A stretch of 64,000 nucleotides of DNA, taken from NCBI RefSeq assembly GCF_001650495.1, contig NZ_LWCS01000033.1:1-64000 (forward strand). Direction: 5' to 3'. The notes below the pieces were generated by a model. The model ran no database searches. It had not been told where the DNA came from and saw only the letters and a program-made list of their open reading frames with translations. The first letter of the stretch is position 1. Each line of letters opens with the position of its first letter. Made by a program: the position numbers and the translations under genes. Of the stretch, positions 17,715 to 25,666 are shown in pieces. This DNA comes from Mycolicibacterium iranicum. GTDB taxonomy: Bacteria; Actinomycetota; Actinomycetes; Mycobacteriales; Mycobacteriaceae.

Positions 17715-18476
17715 ATGGCGCCAGTCATGGCCATGGAGGCCCCGTCGCGTCCGGTGCAGTTGCTGGATGTGATCCGTGGCGCCGCTACAGAAGGGACGGT
17801 GTTCCCCACGATGACCGACACCAATGGGTCGGCTGCCGAGGCCACCCTGCAGGGCGATACGGTTCCCGCCCGGGAGGAGACCGATGCCGAGCTGACCGCC
17901 CGGTTCGAACGCGATGCCATTCCGATGCTCGACCAGCTCTACGGTGGTGCACTGCGGATGACGCGGAATCCGGCCGACGCCGAGGACCTGCTGCAGGAAA
18001 CGATGGTCAAGGCCTATTCGGGGTTCCGCTCGTTCCGCGAGGGAACCAACCTCAAGGCGTGGTTGTACCGGATCCTGACCAACACCTACATCAACAGCTA
18101 TCGCAAGAAGCAGCGCCAGCCGTCGGAGTATCCGACAGAGGAGATCACCGACTGGCAGCTTGCGGCCAATGCCGAGCACTCCTCGACGGGGTTGCGGTCG
18201 GCCGAGGTCGAGGCGTTGGAGCTGCTACCGGACAGTGAGATCAAGGAAGCTCTGCAGGCGCTGCCGGAGGAGTTCCGGATGGCGGTGTACTACGCCGACG
18301 TCGAAGGCTTCCCGTACAAGGAGATCGCCGAAATCATGGAGACGCCGATCGGAACGGTGATGTCGCGACTGCATCGCGGCCGACGTCAACTGCGCGAATT
18401 GTTGGCAGGGGTGGCCCGCGATCGTGGCTTCATTCGTGGTGAACAGCTCGATACCGCCGAGGAGGTCACGTCATGA
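17715..18476 (+). CDS. sigH: ECF RNA polymerase sigma factor SigH
   Basis: The protein is a group 4 sigma factor that directs the thiol-oxidative and heat stress regulon. Region 2 covers ELTARFERDAIPMLDQLY to TNTYINSYRKK, and region 4 contains FPYKEIAEIMETPIGTVMSR. The frame from ATG 17715, with an AAGGGG Shine-Dalgarno seven bases upstream, gives 253 residues, roughly 32 longer at the N-terminus than a start at ATG 17811 (MTDTNGSAA), which would resemble the 216-residue M. tuberculosis protein. I favour the longer form because only it has a good ribosome-binding site. The stop overlaps rshA by ATGA, so sigma and anti-sigma are coupled. Confidence 0.95.
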   Translation: MAPVMAMEAPSRPVQLLDVIRGAATEGTVFPTMTDTNGSAAEATLQGDTVPAREETDAELTARFERDAIPMLDQLYGGALRMTRNPADAEDLLQETMVKAYSGFRSFREGTNLKAWLYRILTNTYINSYRKKQRQPSEYPTEEITDWQLAANAEHSSTGLRSAEVEALELLPDSEIKEALQALPEEFRMAVYYADVEGFPYKEIAEIMETPIGTVMSRLHRGRRQLRELLAGVARDRGFIRGEQLDTAEEVTS

Positions 18477-18784
18477 GCGGCGTGAACACCCCAGATGAAG
18501 AACGCTGGACACCGCCGATCGGCCCGATCGATCCCGAGCACCCCGAATGCGCCGCGGTGATCGCCGAGGTGTGGACGCTGCTCGACGGTGAATGCACCGT
18601 CGAGACTCGCGACAAGCTCAGGCAACACCTTGAGGAATGCCCGACCTGCCTGCGCCATTACGGCGTCGAGGAGAAGATCAAGCGGCTCATCGCGACGAAG
18701 TGCAGCGGCGAGCGTGCACCCGAGAGTCTGCGGGAGCGGCTGCGCATCCAGATCAGTCAGACCACGATCATCCGCGGCGGCTGA
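18473..18784 (+). CDS. rshA: Anti-sigma factor RshA (zinc-associated, redox-sensitive)
   Basis: The 103-residue protein carries the ZAS motif HLEECPTC (HxxxCxxC, near residues 44-51) plus an upstream Cys in GECTVETRD. In M. tuberculosis RshA binds SigH under reducing conditions and releases it on oxidation or PknB phosphorylation. The ATG at 18473 overlaps the sigH stop codon, so production is stoichiometrically linked. The C-terminal ERLRIQISQTTIIRGG is typical of the mycobacterial RshA group. A GC-rich hairpin follows 21 bases after the stop. Confidence 0.93.
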   Translation: MSGVNTPDEERWTPPIGPIDPEHPECAAVIAEVWTLLDGECTVETRDKLRQHLEECPTCLRHYGVEEKIKRLIATKCSGERAPESLRERLRIQISQTTIIRGG

Positions 18785-18805
18785 GCTCCGTCCACGGACA
18801 CAAAT

Positions 18806-18835
18806 CCGCCCGGCCTCTTCACGAGCGCCGGGCGG
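18806..18835. terminator. Hairpin terminator between rshA and bL37
   Basis: CCGCCCGGC (18806-18814) pairs with GCCGGGCGG (18827-18835) around a 12-base loop, followed by TTGTGTTT. It lies between the convergent rshA and bL37 genes and can serve both. Confidence 0.7.
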
Positions 18836-18854
18836 TTGTGTTTCGCGCGTAGGG

Positions 18855-18950
18855 TCAGCGACCTACGGACTTCGAACCTGCATTGGGCCGCTTGCCGTGG
18901 TTGGCCTTCGAGTGCTTGCGGTCGCGCTTCTTACGGCCACGCTTGGCCAT
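18855..18950 (-). CDS. Small ribosomal protein bL37
   Basis: A 31-codon gene encodes a very basic peptide beginning MAKRGRKKRDRKHSKANHGK. This matches, from memory, the actinobacterial large-subunit protein bL37 first seen in mycobacterial ribosome structures. The start at 18950 has an optimal GGAGGT six bases upstream, which singles it out from the longer in-frame extension to 19100. The characterised M. smegmatis bL37 is about 24 residues, so this copy carries roughly seven extra C-terminal residues (GSKSVGR). It is divergent from the TB7.3 gene. Confidence 0.85.
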   Translation of the reverse strand: MAKRGRKKRDRKHSKANHGKRPNAGSKSVGR

Positions 18951-19125
18951 GGTGTACCTCCAGGTAGTGATTGGGTGACCCCCGTCGATCCGGGGTGAGT
19001 TGCTCCCATTGTCGCATGCCTGGGGCGACACCAGGTCCGCCGCCGCCTGCGACCGGCGACAGCGGTGGTGGCGGTGTGGTTCGATAGACGCGTCAGGCAC
19101 CAGCGGTACGTGGAGTGGGGTGAAG

Positions 19126-19341
19126 ATGGCCGAGGATGTTCGCGCGGAAATCGTGGCCAGTGTGCTCGAGGTCGTGGTTCACGAAGGCGATCAGATCGGT
19201 GAAGGCGACACCCTGGTGCTGCTCGAGTCGATGAAGATGGAGATCCCGGTCCTCGCCGAGGTCGCGGGCACGGTCAGCCAGGTCAGCGTGTCCGTCGGCG
19301 ATGTCATCCAGGCCGGTGACCTCATCGCAGTCATCAGCTAG
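19126..19341 (+). CDS. Biotinylated protein TB7.3 (biotinyl/lipoyl attachment domain)
   Basis: The 71-residue protein is a free-standing biotinyl domain. The biotin-accepting lysine lies in ESMKMEIP near residues 34-41, and the flanking glycine-rich hairpins (GEGDTLVLLE, VGDVIQAGDLIAVIS) complete the fold. It is homologous to Rv3221c (TB7.3). No carboxylase subunits are nearby, so its partner enzyme is unclear. The ATG at 19126 follows GTGGAGTGGGGTGAAG. The gene lies 37 bases before pdtaS and may share its transcript. Confidence 0.92.
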   Translation: MAEDVRAEIVASVLEVVVHEGDQIGEGDTLVLLESMKMEIPVLAEVAGTVSQVSVSVGDVIQAGDLIAVIS

Positions 19342-19378
19342 CGCCGTCGCTTCGACGCAGCGCGTTTCGCGGTAAGCG

Positions 19379-20869
19379 ATGTCGACCCTCGGTGATCTGC
19401 TCGCCGAGCACACCGTTCTGCCCGGCAATGCCGTGGACCACCTGCATGCCGTGGTCGGCGAATGGCAGTTGTTGGCCGACCTGTCGTTCGCGGATTACCT
19501 GATGTGGGTGCAGCGCGACGATTCAAAGGTGGTCTGTGTCGCGCAGGTGCGGCCCAACACCGCGCCGACCGTGCTGCTCGCCGACGCTGTCGGCACTCTT
19601 GCGGAGTCCGCCGACATCCCGATCGTCGCTGCGGCATTCCGGTCGGGAGCGATCGGCCGGGCCACCGTCGAGGGAGAGCTCGGTGCGCCGGGACTCAACG
19701 TCGAAGCTGTGCCCGTGCGGTACAAGAGCGACGTCGTGGCGGTGCTGACCCACCAGACGTCGCTGGCGCCGCGGCAGGCGAGCCCTCTGGAGGCCGCCTA
19801 CGTCGATTGCGCCGGCGACCTGCTGCACATGCTGTCCGAGGGCACCTTTCCCAACGTCGGCGATCTGGCCATGTCGCGGTCGAGCCCTCGCGTCGGTGAC
19901 GGCTTCATCAGGCTCAACGAGGCCGGCATCGTGACTTTCGCCAGCCCCAACGCCATCTCCGCTTACCACCGGATGGGGTTGTCCGCCGAGCTCGAAGGCC
20001 ACAATCTCGTCAGCGTCACCCGGCCCTTGATCGCCGACACCTTCGAAGCGCAGGAAATGGCCAACCACATCCGGGATTCGCTCGCTGGCGGTTCGAGCAT
20101 GCGCATGGAGGTCGACGCAGGCGGAGCCACGGTTCTGCTGCGCACGTTGCCGCTGGGGGTGCGCGGGGTGGCTGTGGGCGCCGCGGTGCTGATTCGCGAC
20201 GTCACCGAGGTGAAGCGCCGCGATCGCGCCCTGCTGTCCAAAGACGCGACGATCCGCGAGATCCATCACCGCGTGAAGAACAACCTCCAGACCGTCGCTG
20301 CGCTGCTGCGGTTGCAGGCCCGTAGGACCACGAATCCCGAAGGGCGCGAAGCGTTGATGGAATCAGTGCGACGGGTGTCCTCGATTGCGCTGGTACACGA
20401 TGCGCTGTCGATGTCGGTTGACGAGGAGGTCAACCTCGACGAGGTCATCGACCGCATCCTGCCGATCATGAACGACGTCGCAACCGTCGATTCACCGATC
20501 CGGATCAACCGCGTCGGCGACCTGGGCGTGCTGGACGCCGACCGGGCGACGGCGCTGATCATGGTGATCACCGAGCTGGTACAGAACGCCATCGAGCATG
20601 CGTTCGACGCGACCGCACCGCAGGGTTGCGTGACCATTCGCGCGCAACGATCCGCGCGGTGGCTCGACGTCATCGTTCACGACGACGGGCGCGGACTTCC
20701 CGAGGGATTCAGCCTGGAGAAGTCTGACCGGCTCGGCCTGCAGATCGTGCGGACCCTGGTCTCGGCGGAACTCGACGGATCGCTCGGGATGCACGACGGG
20801 GCCACGGGCGGCACCGATGTCATTCTGCGAGTCCCGATCGGCAGACGCGTTCGCGTCAGCCAATACTGA
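19379..20869 (+). CDS. pdtaS: Sensor histidine kinase PdtaS
   Basis: The 496-residue soluble kinase has an N-terminal GAF-like domain (about residues 1-150), a PAS domain (about 175-290), and a HisKA_2 dimerisation domain with the phospho-acceptor in REIHHRVKNNLQTV near residue 303. A HATPase_c domain follows, with the N-box ITELVQNAIEHAF, the G1 box HDDGRGLP and the G2 region DRLGLQIV. No membrane segment is seen. In M. tuberculosis PdtaS phosphorylates PdtaR, an RNA-binding antiterminator encoded elsewhere, and the pair responds to copper/NO and other signals. Synteny with TB7.3 and whiB1 supports the assignment. Confidence 0.95.
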   Translation: MSTLGDLLAEHTVLPGNAVDHLHAVVGEWQLLADLSFADYLMWVQRDDSKVVCVAQVRPNTAPTVLLADAVGTLAESADIPIVAAAFRSGAIGRATVEGELGAPGLNVEAVPVRYKSDVVAVLTHQTSLAPRQASPLEAAYVDCAGDLLHMLSEGTFPNVGDLAMSRSSPRVGDGFIRLNEAGIVTFASPNAISAYHRMGLSAELEGHNLVSVTRPLIADTFEAQEMANHIRDSLAGGSSMRMEVDAGGATVLLRTLPLGVRGVAVGAAVLIRDVTEVKRRDRALLSKDATIREIHHRVKNNLQTVAALLRLQARRTTNPEGREALMESVRRVSSIALVHDALSMSVDEEVNLDEVIDRILPIMNDVATVDSPIRINRVGDLGVLDADRATALIMVITELVQNAIEHAFDATAPQGCVTIRAQRSARWLDVIVHDDGRGLPEGFSLEKSDRLGLQIVRTLVSAELDGSLGMHDGATGGTDVILRVPIGRRVRVSQY

Positions 20870-20919
20870 CCGTTCCGGCGAATGTCGCTAATGGGACCGG
20901 CGTAACGTAATCGAATTCA

Positions 20920-20959
20920 CAAAGCGACGGCCCCGACTTTCATCGGGGCCGTCGCTTTG
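20920..20959. terminator. Perfect bidirectional terminator between pdtaS and whiB1
   Basis: Bases 20920-20936 and 20943-20959 form a perfect 17-bp stem with a six-base loop. The ends of the arms are CAAAG/CTTTG, giving a short U or A run on either strand. It lies between the convergent pdtaS and whiB1 genes. Confidence 0.9.
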
Positions 20960-20976
20960 TCGAGTCGATGCGTAAC

Positions 20977-21231
20977 TCAGACGCCGGTGCGGGCCTTCGT
21001 CCGCGCATTGCGGCGCTTGAGTGCGCGGCGCTCGTCCTCGCTCATGCCGCCCCACACGCCCGCATCCTGGCCGGACTCCAACGCCCAGCTCAGGCACTCC
21101 GCAGTCACCGGACAGCGGTTGCAGACGAGCTTCGCGTCGGCGATCTGGGCGAGGGCCGGGCCACTGTTTCCCACCGGGAAGAACAGTTCCGGATCCTCGT
21201 CGCGACAGACCGCCTTATGGCGCCAATCCAT
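20977..21231 (-). CDS. whiB1: Iron-sulfur transcription factor WhiB1
   Basis: The 84-residue protein has the four cluster-binding cysteines at positions 9, 37, 40 and 46 (Cys...CNRCPVTAEC), the GVWGG turn near residues 58-62, and a basic C-terminus (RRALKRRNARTKARTG) for DNA binding. WhiB1 holds a NO-sensitive 4Fe-4S cluster, binds the primary sigma factor and is essential in M. tuberculosis. The short leader (MDWRHKAVC) identifies it as WhiB1. A CRP-like site lies about 150 bases upstream. Confidence 0.97.
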   Translation of the reverse strand: MDWRHKAVCRDEDPELFFPVGNSGPALAQIADAKLVCNRCPVTAECLSWALESGQDAGVWGGMSEDERRALKRRNARTKARTGV

Positions 21232-21378
21232 GGTCTAACTCCTCGTAATCATCACGTGTGCACGCTAAAGGCGCACGAACTTTGCTTCGGCTGTTAACGC
21301 AAGCGCACCAAATGTTTCTGCGCTGTTGCATCCGATGCTTTCACAGGCTGAACAGATGTCAATAGAAGTTCGTTAACA

Positions 21379-21394
21379 CGTGGTCAATGTCACT
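21379..21394 (-). promoter_or_regulatory. Probable CRP (Cmr)-type site upstream of whiB1
   Basis: Read on the whiB1 strand the site is AGTGACATTGACCACG, a near match to the GTGA-N6-TCAC CRP consensus and similar to the activating CRP site I recall for M. tuberculosis whiB1. It lies 148 bases upstream of the ATG. The surrounding 275-base region (21232-21506) is notably AT-richer than the genome and otherwise holds no gene. Confidence 0.5.
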
Positions 21395-21506
21395 ACCCAG
21401 GACCGTTACCGAAGCTCTAACTCCGTTGTACTACACTCAACCTACCTGTGCTCTAAATCGGCCCTGGCAACTTCCTCGCAGTCACTATTTGCGCAGATCA
21501 AGCCCT

Positions 21507-22463
21507 CTATTTTCCCATCCTAGGGGGCGGCGCCACCACCGCGAGCGCGTTCGGCACCGAGGTGAATTCCATCATTTCGCGCTTACCTACGTAATCGCCG
21601 TCGATCTGGCAGGAAACCGGGCCGTCGCTGGTCACCTTGAGCCACGGGAGGTCGTCGTCGCGGATCAGGTGCCTGGCCTCCAGCCGCGGCTTCCGCGAAT
21701 TCATCTGTCGGACCAGGCCGAGGTTGGCCCACACGTTCATGCTCGTGGTCGCGAAGACGCCCAGCCCGGTCTCGAACGTGGTGTCGGGATTCGTCCACAC
21801 CGGCCGTGAGTTGGCGTACGTCCAGGGACTGGAGTTCGACACGAACGCGAAATGCACGCCGGTGATGGGTTCGTGGCCGGGCAGATGCAGGGTCAGACGC
21901 GGCTCTTTGCGTGCGCTGGCCAGGACCTCCCGGATAGCAACCCGCACATAGCGGGACGCGGTCACCTTTCGGCCCTTCGCGCGCTGCTCCTCGACCGCGG
22001 CGACGACGTCACCGTCGACTCCCATTCCCGCGGTGAACACGCCCCAGCGCTCGCCGCAGTCCATCAGGCCGATCCGCCGCCACATCCGTCCGCGCCGGTA
22101 CTCGCCGAGCAGATCCACCAGCTGATTGGTCGCTTCGATCGGGTCCGGGCTGATGCCCAACGCGCGGGCGAACACATTGGCCGACCCGCCTGGTACCACC
22201 CCGACAGCCGGTCCGGCACTGTCGGGCCCACCTTCACCAAGGATGCCGTTGACGACTTCGTTCACCGTGCCGTCGCCGCCGTGGACGATCAGTACGTCGA
22301 CACCGCTGCGCGTTGCCTCCTGAGCGATCTCGATGGCGTGGCCGCGGTGGTCGGTGTGGACCACGCTCAGGTGGACGCGGCTCTCCAGCGCATGGGCCAA
22401 CAGATCACGCCCAGCCGGCGTCGTCGAAGTCGCGTTCGGGTTGACGATCAGCACGGCGCGCAC
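21507..22463 (-). CDS. Diacylglycerol kinase-like lipid kinase (Rv3218-like)
   Basis: The 318-residue protein belongs to the DagK_cat family: VRAVLIVNPNATSTT at the N-terminus, the nucleotide-binding HGGDGTVNEVVNG near residue 63, and VGVVPGGSANVFARALG near residue 91. The C-terminal beta-sandwich includes the segment ending MMEFTSVPNALAVV. Such enzymes phosphorylate diacylglycerol, sphingoid bases or related lipids. GTG 22463 is chosen because the conserved fold begins at once; the longer frame is antisense to aroQ. The gene is divergent from aroQ with 67 bases between. Confidence 0.9.
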   Translation of the reverse strand: MRAVLIVNPNATSTTPAGRDLLAHALESRVHLSVVHTDHRGHAIEIAQEATRSGVDVLIVHGGDGTVNEVVNGILGEGGPDSAGPAVGVVPGGSANVFARALGISPDPIEATNQLVDLLGEYRRGRMWRRIGLMDCGERWGVFTAGMGVDGDVVAAVEEQRAKGRKVTASRYVRVAIREVLASARKEPRLTLHLPGHEPITGVHFAFVSNSSPWTYANSRPVWTNPDTTFETGLGVFATTSMNVWANLGLVRQMNSRKPRLEARHLIRDDDLPWLKVTSDGPVSCQIDGDYVGKREMMEFTSVPNALAVVAPPPRMGK

Positions 22464-22530
22464 GGGGCCTGAGCCTAACGGGCCGCCGGGCTTGCCGGCT
22501 CCGTGGCGTAGGCATCGGTACCGTACAACG

Positions 22531-22974
22531 GTGACCGAACGCCGACTGCTCATCGTCAACGGGCCGAACCTGAACCTGCTCGGCACCCGGCAGCCGGAGG
22601 TATACGGCTCCACGACGCTCGCCGAGATCGAGGCACGAGTGGCCGAGGTGGCCGAAGAGGTGGGGCTCAAGGTCCGCGCGGTGCAGAGCAATCACGAGGG
22701 CGAGCTCATCGACGCGATCCAGGCGGCGCGCACCGATTGTGTGGGCATAATCATCAACCCCGCCGCCTACAGTCACACCTCCGTGGCGATCGCCGATGCG
22801 CTGCGCTCGGTAAGCCTTCCCGTCGCCGAGGTGCACCTGAGCAATATCCATGCCCGCGAAGAGTTTCGGCACCACTCGTATGTATCGGCGGTCGCGGAGA
22901 TGGTGGTAGCCGGCGCGGGCCCACTCGGTTATGAGATGGCGGTGCGATACCTGGCAGACAGGCTCTCGCGGTGA
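22531..22974 (+). CDS. aroQ: Type II 3-dehydroquinate dehydratase
   Basis: The 147-residue enzyme is a complete type II dehydroquinase. The lid loop NLLGTRQPEVYG contains the catalytic Arg and Tyr, QSNHEGELID lies near residue 54, NPAAYSHTSVAI near residue 77, EVHLSNIHAREEFRHHS near residue 96. It catalyses the third step of the shikimate pathway. In M. tuberculosis the only such gene (Rv2537c) sits in an aro cluster elsewhere, so this may be a second copy. GTG 22531 is the family-standard start. The stop overlaps the next gene by four bases (GTGA). Confidence 0.92.
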   Translation: MTERRLLIVNGPNLNLLGTRQPEVYGSTTLAEIEARVAEVAEEVGLKVRAVQSNHEGELIDAIQAARTDCVGIIINPAAYSHTSVAIADALRSVSLPVAEVHLSNIHAREEFRHHSYVSAVAEMVVAGAGPLGYEMAVRYLADRLSR

Positions 22975-23399
22975 CGCCCCGCCCGGTGCGCATCGCGGGC
23001 GGGATCGCCGCGCTGGAAGGGCTTCTGGCGATCGCGATGGCCGTCGTGCTCGTCGTGCGCGAAGCGGCCGGGCACCACGAGATCGCGATCAGCGGCTACG
23101 GCACTGCAGGCTGGTTCGCGATCATGGGGTCGGGTGTGGCCGCGGCAGGCTGGGCGCTGTGGACCGGGCGCCGATGGGGCAGGGGTATCGCGGTTTTCGC
23201 GAACCTGGTGCTGCTCGGCGTCGCCTGGTACGTCTTCAGCTCCGGCTGGCTGGTCATCGCACTCGTGGTAGCCGCGACAGCAATCGCGGTGCTTGCACTC
23301 TTGTTCAGCCCGTCAGGGTTGCACTGGCTGACTCAGACGCCCGGGTCCGGCGCGAGTTCGGACGCCAACTCGGACAAGTTCGGTCCTGACACCCGATAG
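22971..23399 (+). CDS. Small integral membrane protein (Rv3217c-like)
   Basis: The 142-residue protein has four predicted hydrophobic segments (about residues 7-30, 46-64, 70-92 and 93-112) and a polar C-terminal tail (GSGASSDANSDKFGPDTR). No catalytic motif is visible and the function is unknown. Its GTG start overlaps the aroQ stop (GTGA), so it is coupled to aroQ. Its last 67 bases overlap the end of the convergent GNAT gene. Confidence 0.85.
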   Translation: MTPRPVRIAGGIAALEGLLAIAMAVVLVVREAAGHHEIAISGYGTAGWFAIMGSGVAAAGWALWTGRRWGRGIAVFANLVLLGVAWYVFSSGWLVIALVVAATAIAVLALLFSPSGLHWLTQTPGSGASSDANSDKFGPDTR

Positions 23400-23863
23400 G
23401 TGATCCATTCGCTCTGCGGCTTGCCGCCGACCCCGTCGTACAGGGCGATCGCATCGACGTTCCAGTCCAGGACAGCCCAGCTCAGGCGCGAGTAACCGTG
23501 CTCGACGCATTCGCGGGCCAGCGTCGCGAGCAGCTTACGGGCGAGGCCACGTCTGCGGAACTGCGGGCGCACGAACAGATCTTCCAGATAGATGCCCGCC
23601 ACGCCGTCCCACGTGGAGAAGTTGCGGAACCACAGCGCCGCCGCCGCTGCTTGTCCGTCAACCTCGACGACGTGTCCGTACACGGCGGGCTCAGGTCCGA
23701 ACAGCGCTTCGCCCAATTGGCTTTCCCTGACGGTGCATTCGGCGGAGGCGTTCTCGAACTCGGCCAGCTCGTGAATCATGGCCGTCAGTTCGGCCTCGTC
23801 GCCGCGGCGGACGGGACGGATGAGGATGTCTTCCCCGTCGCTTCGCTCGCCCCGCATGCTCAT
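23333..23863 (-). CDS. GNAT-family N-acetyltransferase (Rv3216-like)
   Basis: The 176-residue protein has the GNAT acetyl-CoA-binding loop FRRRGLARKLL near residue 99 after the beta strand YLEDLFVRPQ. The sequence resembles spermidine/diamine acetyltransferase-like members (IHELAEFENASAECTV, LDWNVDAIALYDGVG). The substrate is not established. The ATG at 23863 overlaps the entC stop as ATGA, making it the third gene of a coupled gpm2-entC-GNAT operon. Its 3' end overlaps the convergent membrane-protein gene by 67 bases. Confidence 0.9.
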   Translation of the reverse strand: MSMRGERSDGEDILIRPVRRGDEAELTAMIHELAEFENASAECTVRESQLGEALFGPEPAVYGHVVEVDGQAAAAALWFRNFSTWDGVAGIYLEDLFVRPQFRRRGLARKLLATLARECVEHGYSRLSWAVLDWNVDAIALYDGVGGKPQSEWITYRVSGPNLSELASELAPDPGV

Positions 23864-24957
23864 GGCTCGACTCCCAGCGCCGACAGAATAGTCCGGAACT
23901 TCGTCGTGGTCTCGTCGACTTCCTCGCCGGGGTCAGATTCGGAGACGATGCCGCCACCGGCATCGGCTGTGGCAGTGCGCCGATCGGCGGAAAGCTGCGC
24001 GCACCGGATCGACACCACCCAACGACCGTCGCCACGCTGGTCGCACCAACCCACGGTGCCCGCATAAAACCCGCGGTCGCCTTCGATGTCGTCGATCAAC
24101 GCGACGGCCTGATCGGTCGGGGAGCCCCCCACCGCGGGGGTGGGATGCAGTGCGACGGCCAGATCCAGTGCGGTGATGGACTTTTCGCGGAGCTGACCGG
24201 TGATCGGGGTGTAGAGGTGCCAGACGGCAGCCGTCTTGGTGAGCTGCGGACGCACGGCGACCTGCAGATCGGTGCACAACGGTTCGAGAGCGGCACGCAG
24301 CGCGTCGACCACCAGCTGATGTTCGTGGCGGTTCTTCGGCGATTCTGCGAGGGCGGCGCCGCTGGCTGCGTCGGACTCGGGGTCGGCCAGCCGGGGGGCC
24401 GACCCCGCGAACGGGCGGCAGAGGACCTGTTGACCGCGCCGGGCCACCAGGAGTTCGGGGCTCGCCCCCACCAGGACGGTGCCGGAGTAGCCGTCGCCGG
24501 CCGCCGACAGGTCGACCAGGTACTTGGTGGCCTGAGCGTCCTTGGCCGCGAGCCGTTGCAGCAGGGTCCGCGCATCGAGGCGCCCGTCGGCCGCCAGCCG
24601 TAGGCCGCGGGCCAGCACCACCTTGTGCAGGTCATCAGACGGATCGCGCAGCCGGGCCAACGCCACGCCGATGCGCCGACGATGCTCGTCGGCGTCTGGG
24701 GTCGTCGCCGCGATGTGAACCGTCGGCATTTCGCGCAGCGGCCAGTCCGGCAGCGCATCGGTGAACCGCACCGACTGTGGCCGGATCAGTGCTGCCGGCT
24801 TGGTGAGGTCGAAAGGCAAGGCGCCCATAACGATTGGTGTGCTGTGCGAGGCCAGTGCGGCGCGCGCATCGGCGATGTGTGGGAACGCGGTGTGCACACC
24901 CTCGCCGACGATCACCCCGTCGGGACCGTCGAGGACGAACGTCGGCTCGCGAGTCAC
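23860..24957 (-). CDS. entC: Isochorismate synthase EntC/MenF
   Basis: The 365-residue enzyme converts chorismate to isochorismate for menaquinone or salicylate-derived siderophore synthesis. Chorismate-binding family motifs are present: KVVLARGLRL near residue 120, ASPELLVARRG, CRPFAGSAPR, the SPKNRHEHQLVVDALR segment, LHPTPAVGGSPTDQAV and FYAGTVGWCD. GTG 24957 overlaps the upstream phosphatase stop (GTGA) and matches the expected N-terminus; the longer frame is rejected. Position matches Rv3215. Confidence 0.93.
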   Translation of the reverse strand: MTREPTFVLDGPDGVIVGEGVHTAFPHIADARAALASHSTPIVMGALPFDLTKPAALIRPQSVRFTDALPDWPLREMPTVHIAATTPDADEHRRRIGVALARLRDPSDDLHKVVLARGLRLAADGRLDARTLLQRLAAKDAQATKYLVDLSAAGDGYSGTVLVGASPELLVARRGQQVLCRPFAGSAPRLADPESDAASGAALAESPKNRHEHQLVVDALRAALEPLCTDLQVAVRPQLTKTAAVWHLYTPITGQLREKSITALDLAVALHPTPAVGGSPTDQAVALIDDIEGDRGFYAGTVGWCDQRGDGRWVVSIRCAQLSADRRTATADAGGGIVSESDPGEEVDETTTKFRTILSALGVEP

Positions 24958-25565
24958 GTCGACACGGCGGGATTGGGATGGCCGGTCTGCGCCAGCGCGC
25001 TGAGCTGACGAACGCCGTGTTCGAAGCCGCAGACTGCGATGGACGCGGCCGGCATCGCGAAGCGGATTCCCTCGTAGACCGGCTGCTCGATCCACCGGGT
25101 GATCACCGCGCGGGAGAAGTGGCCGTGCCCGACGAACACGACGTCGCGGGATTCCATGTGTTGCAGAGCCACGTCGATGGCGCGATCGGCACGCTCACAG
25201 ACCTCGGCGGAGGTCTCGCCGCCGGGGCAGCCGTGGGTCCACACCAGCCAGTTGGGTACGGCTTTGCGGATCTCGACCGTGGTGGTGCCTTCGTAGTCTC
25301 CGTAATCCCATTCGCTGATCAACGGACTGACCTCGTCGACGGTCAGGCCGGCGAGTTCGGCGGTGGTCGCGGCGCGAACACGTGGGCTACTGATGACGTA
25401 CGGGTCCTCGAGTTCCATCTGCCTCAGCGTGTCTGCCGCGGCTTGGGCTTGAACACGGCCATGCTCGGTGAGCTCGAGTTCGGTACGGCTCGTATGCTTG
25501 CCCGACTTCGACCACTCTGTTTCGCCGTGCCGGAGCAGGATCAGTCGGTGCTGCAGGAGGCCCAC
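24954..25565 (-). CDS. gpm2: Histidine-phosphatase superfamily acid phosphatase (Rv3214/Gpm2)
   Basis: The 203-residue protein has the phosphohistidine motif LLRHGETEW near residues 10-18, the proton donor Glu in EWDYGDYEG near residue 85, and the second catalytic His in VFVGHGHFSRAVI. M. tuberculosis Rv3214, also called EntD or Gpm2, is a broad-specificity acid phosphatase rather than a true phosphoglycerate mutase. The start is GTG 25565. It begins the coupled operon with entC and the GNAT gene and is divergent from the parA-like gene. Confidence 0.92.
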   Translation of the reverse strand: MGLLQHRLILLRHGETEWSKSGKHTSRTELELTEHGRVQAQAAADTLRQMELEDPYVISSPRVRAATTAELAGLTVDEVSPLISEWDYGDYEGTTTVEIRKAVPNWLVWTHGCPGGETSAEVCERADRAIDVALQHMESRDVVFVGHGHFSRAVITRWIEQPVYEGIRFAMPAASIAVCGFEHGVRQLSALAQTGHPNPAVST

Positions 25566-25666
25566 AACATTCGATTCTGCCGTACGCCTCGGTGTAGGCG
25601 GCGTTCGCGGGCGAATATGAACAGGGAGGACGACACGATGGCAGAACGGGCTTCAGAATGGGAAGT

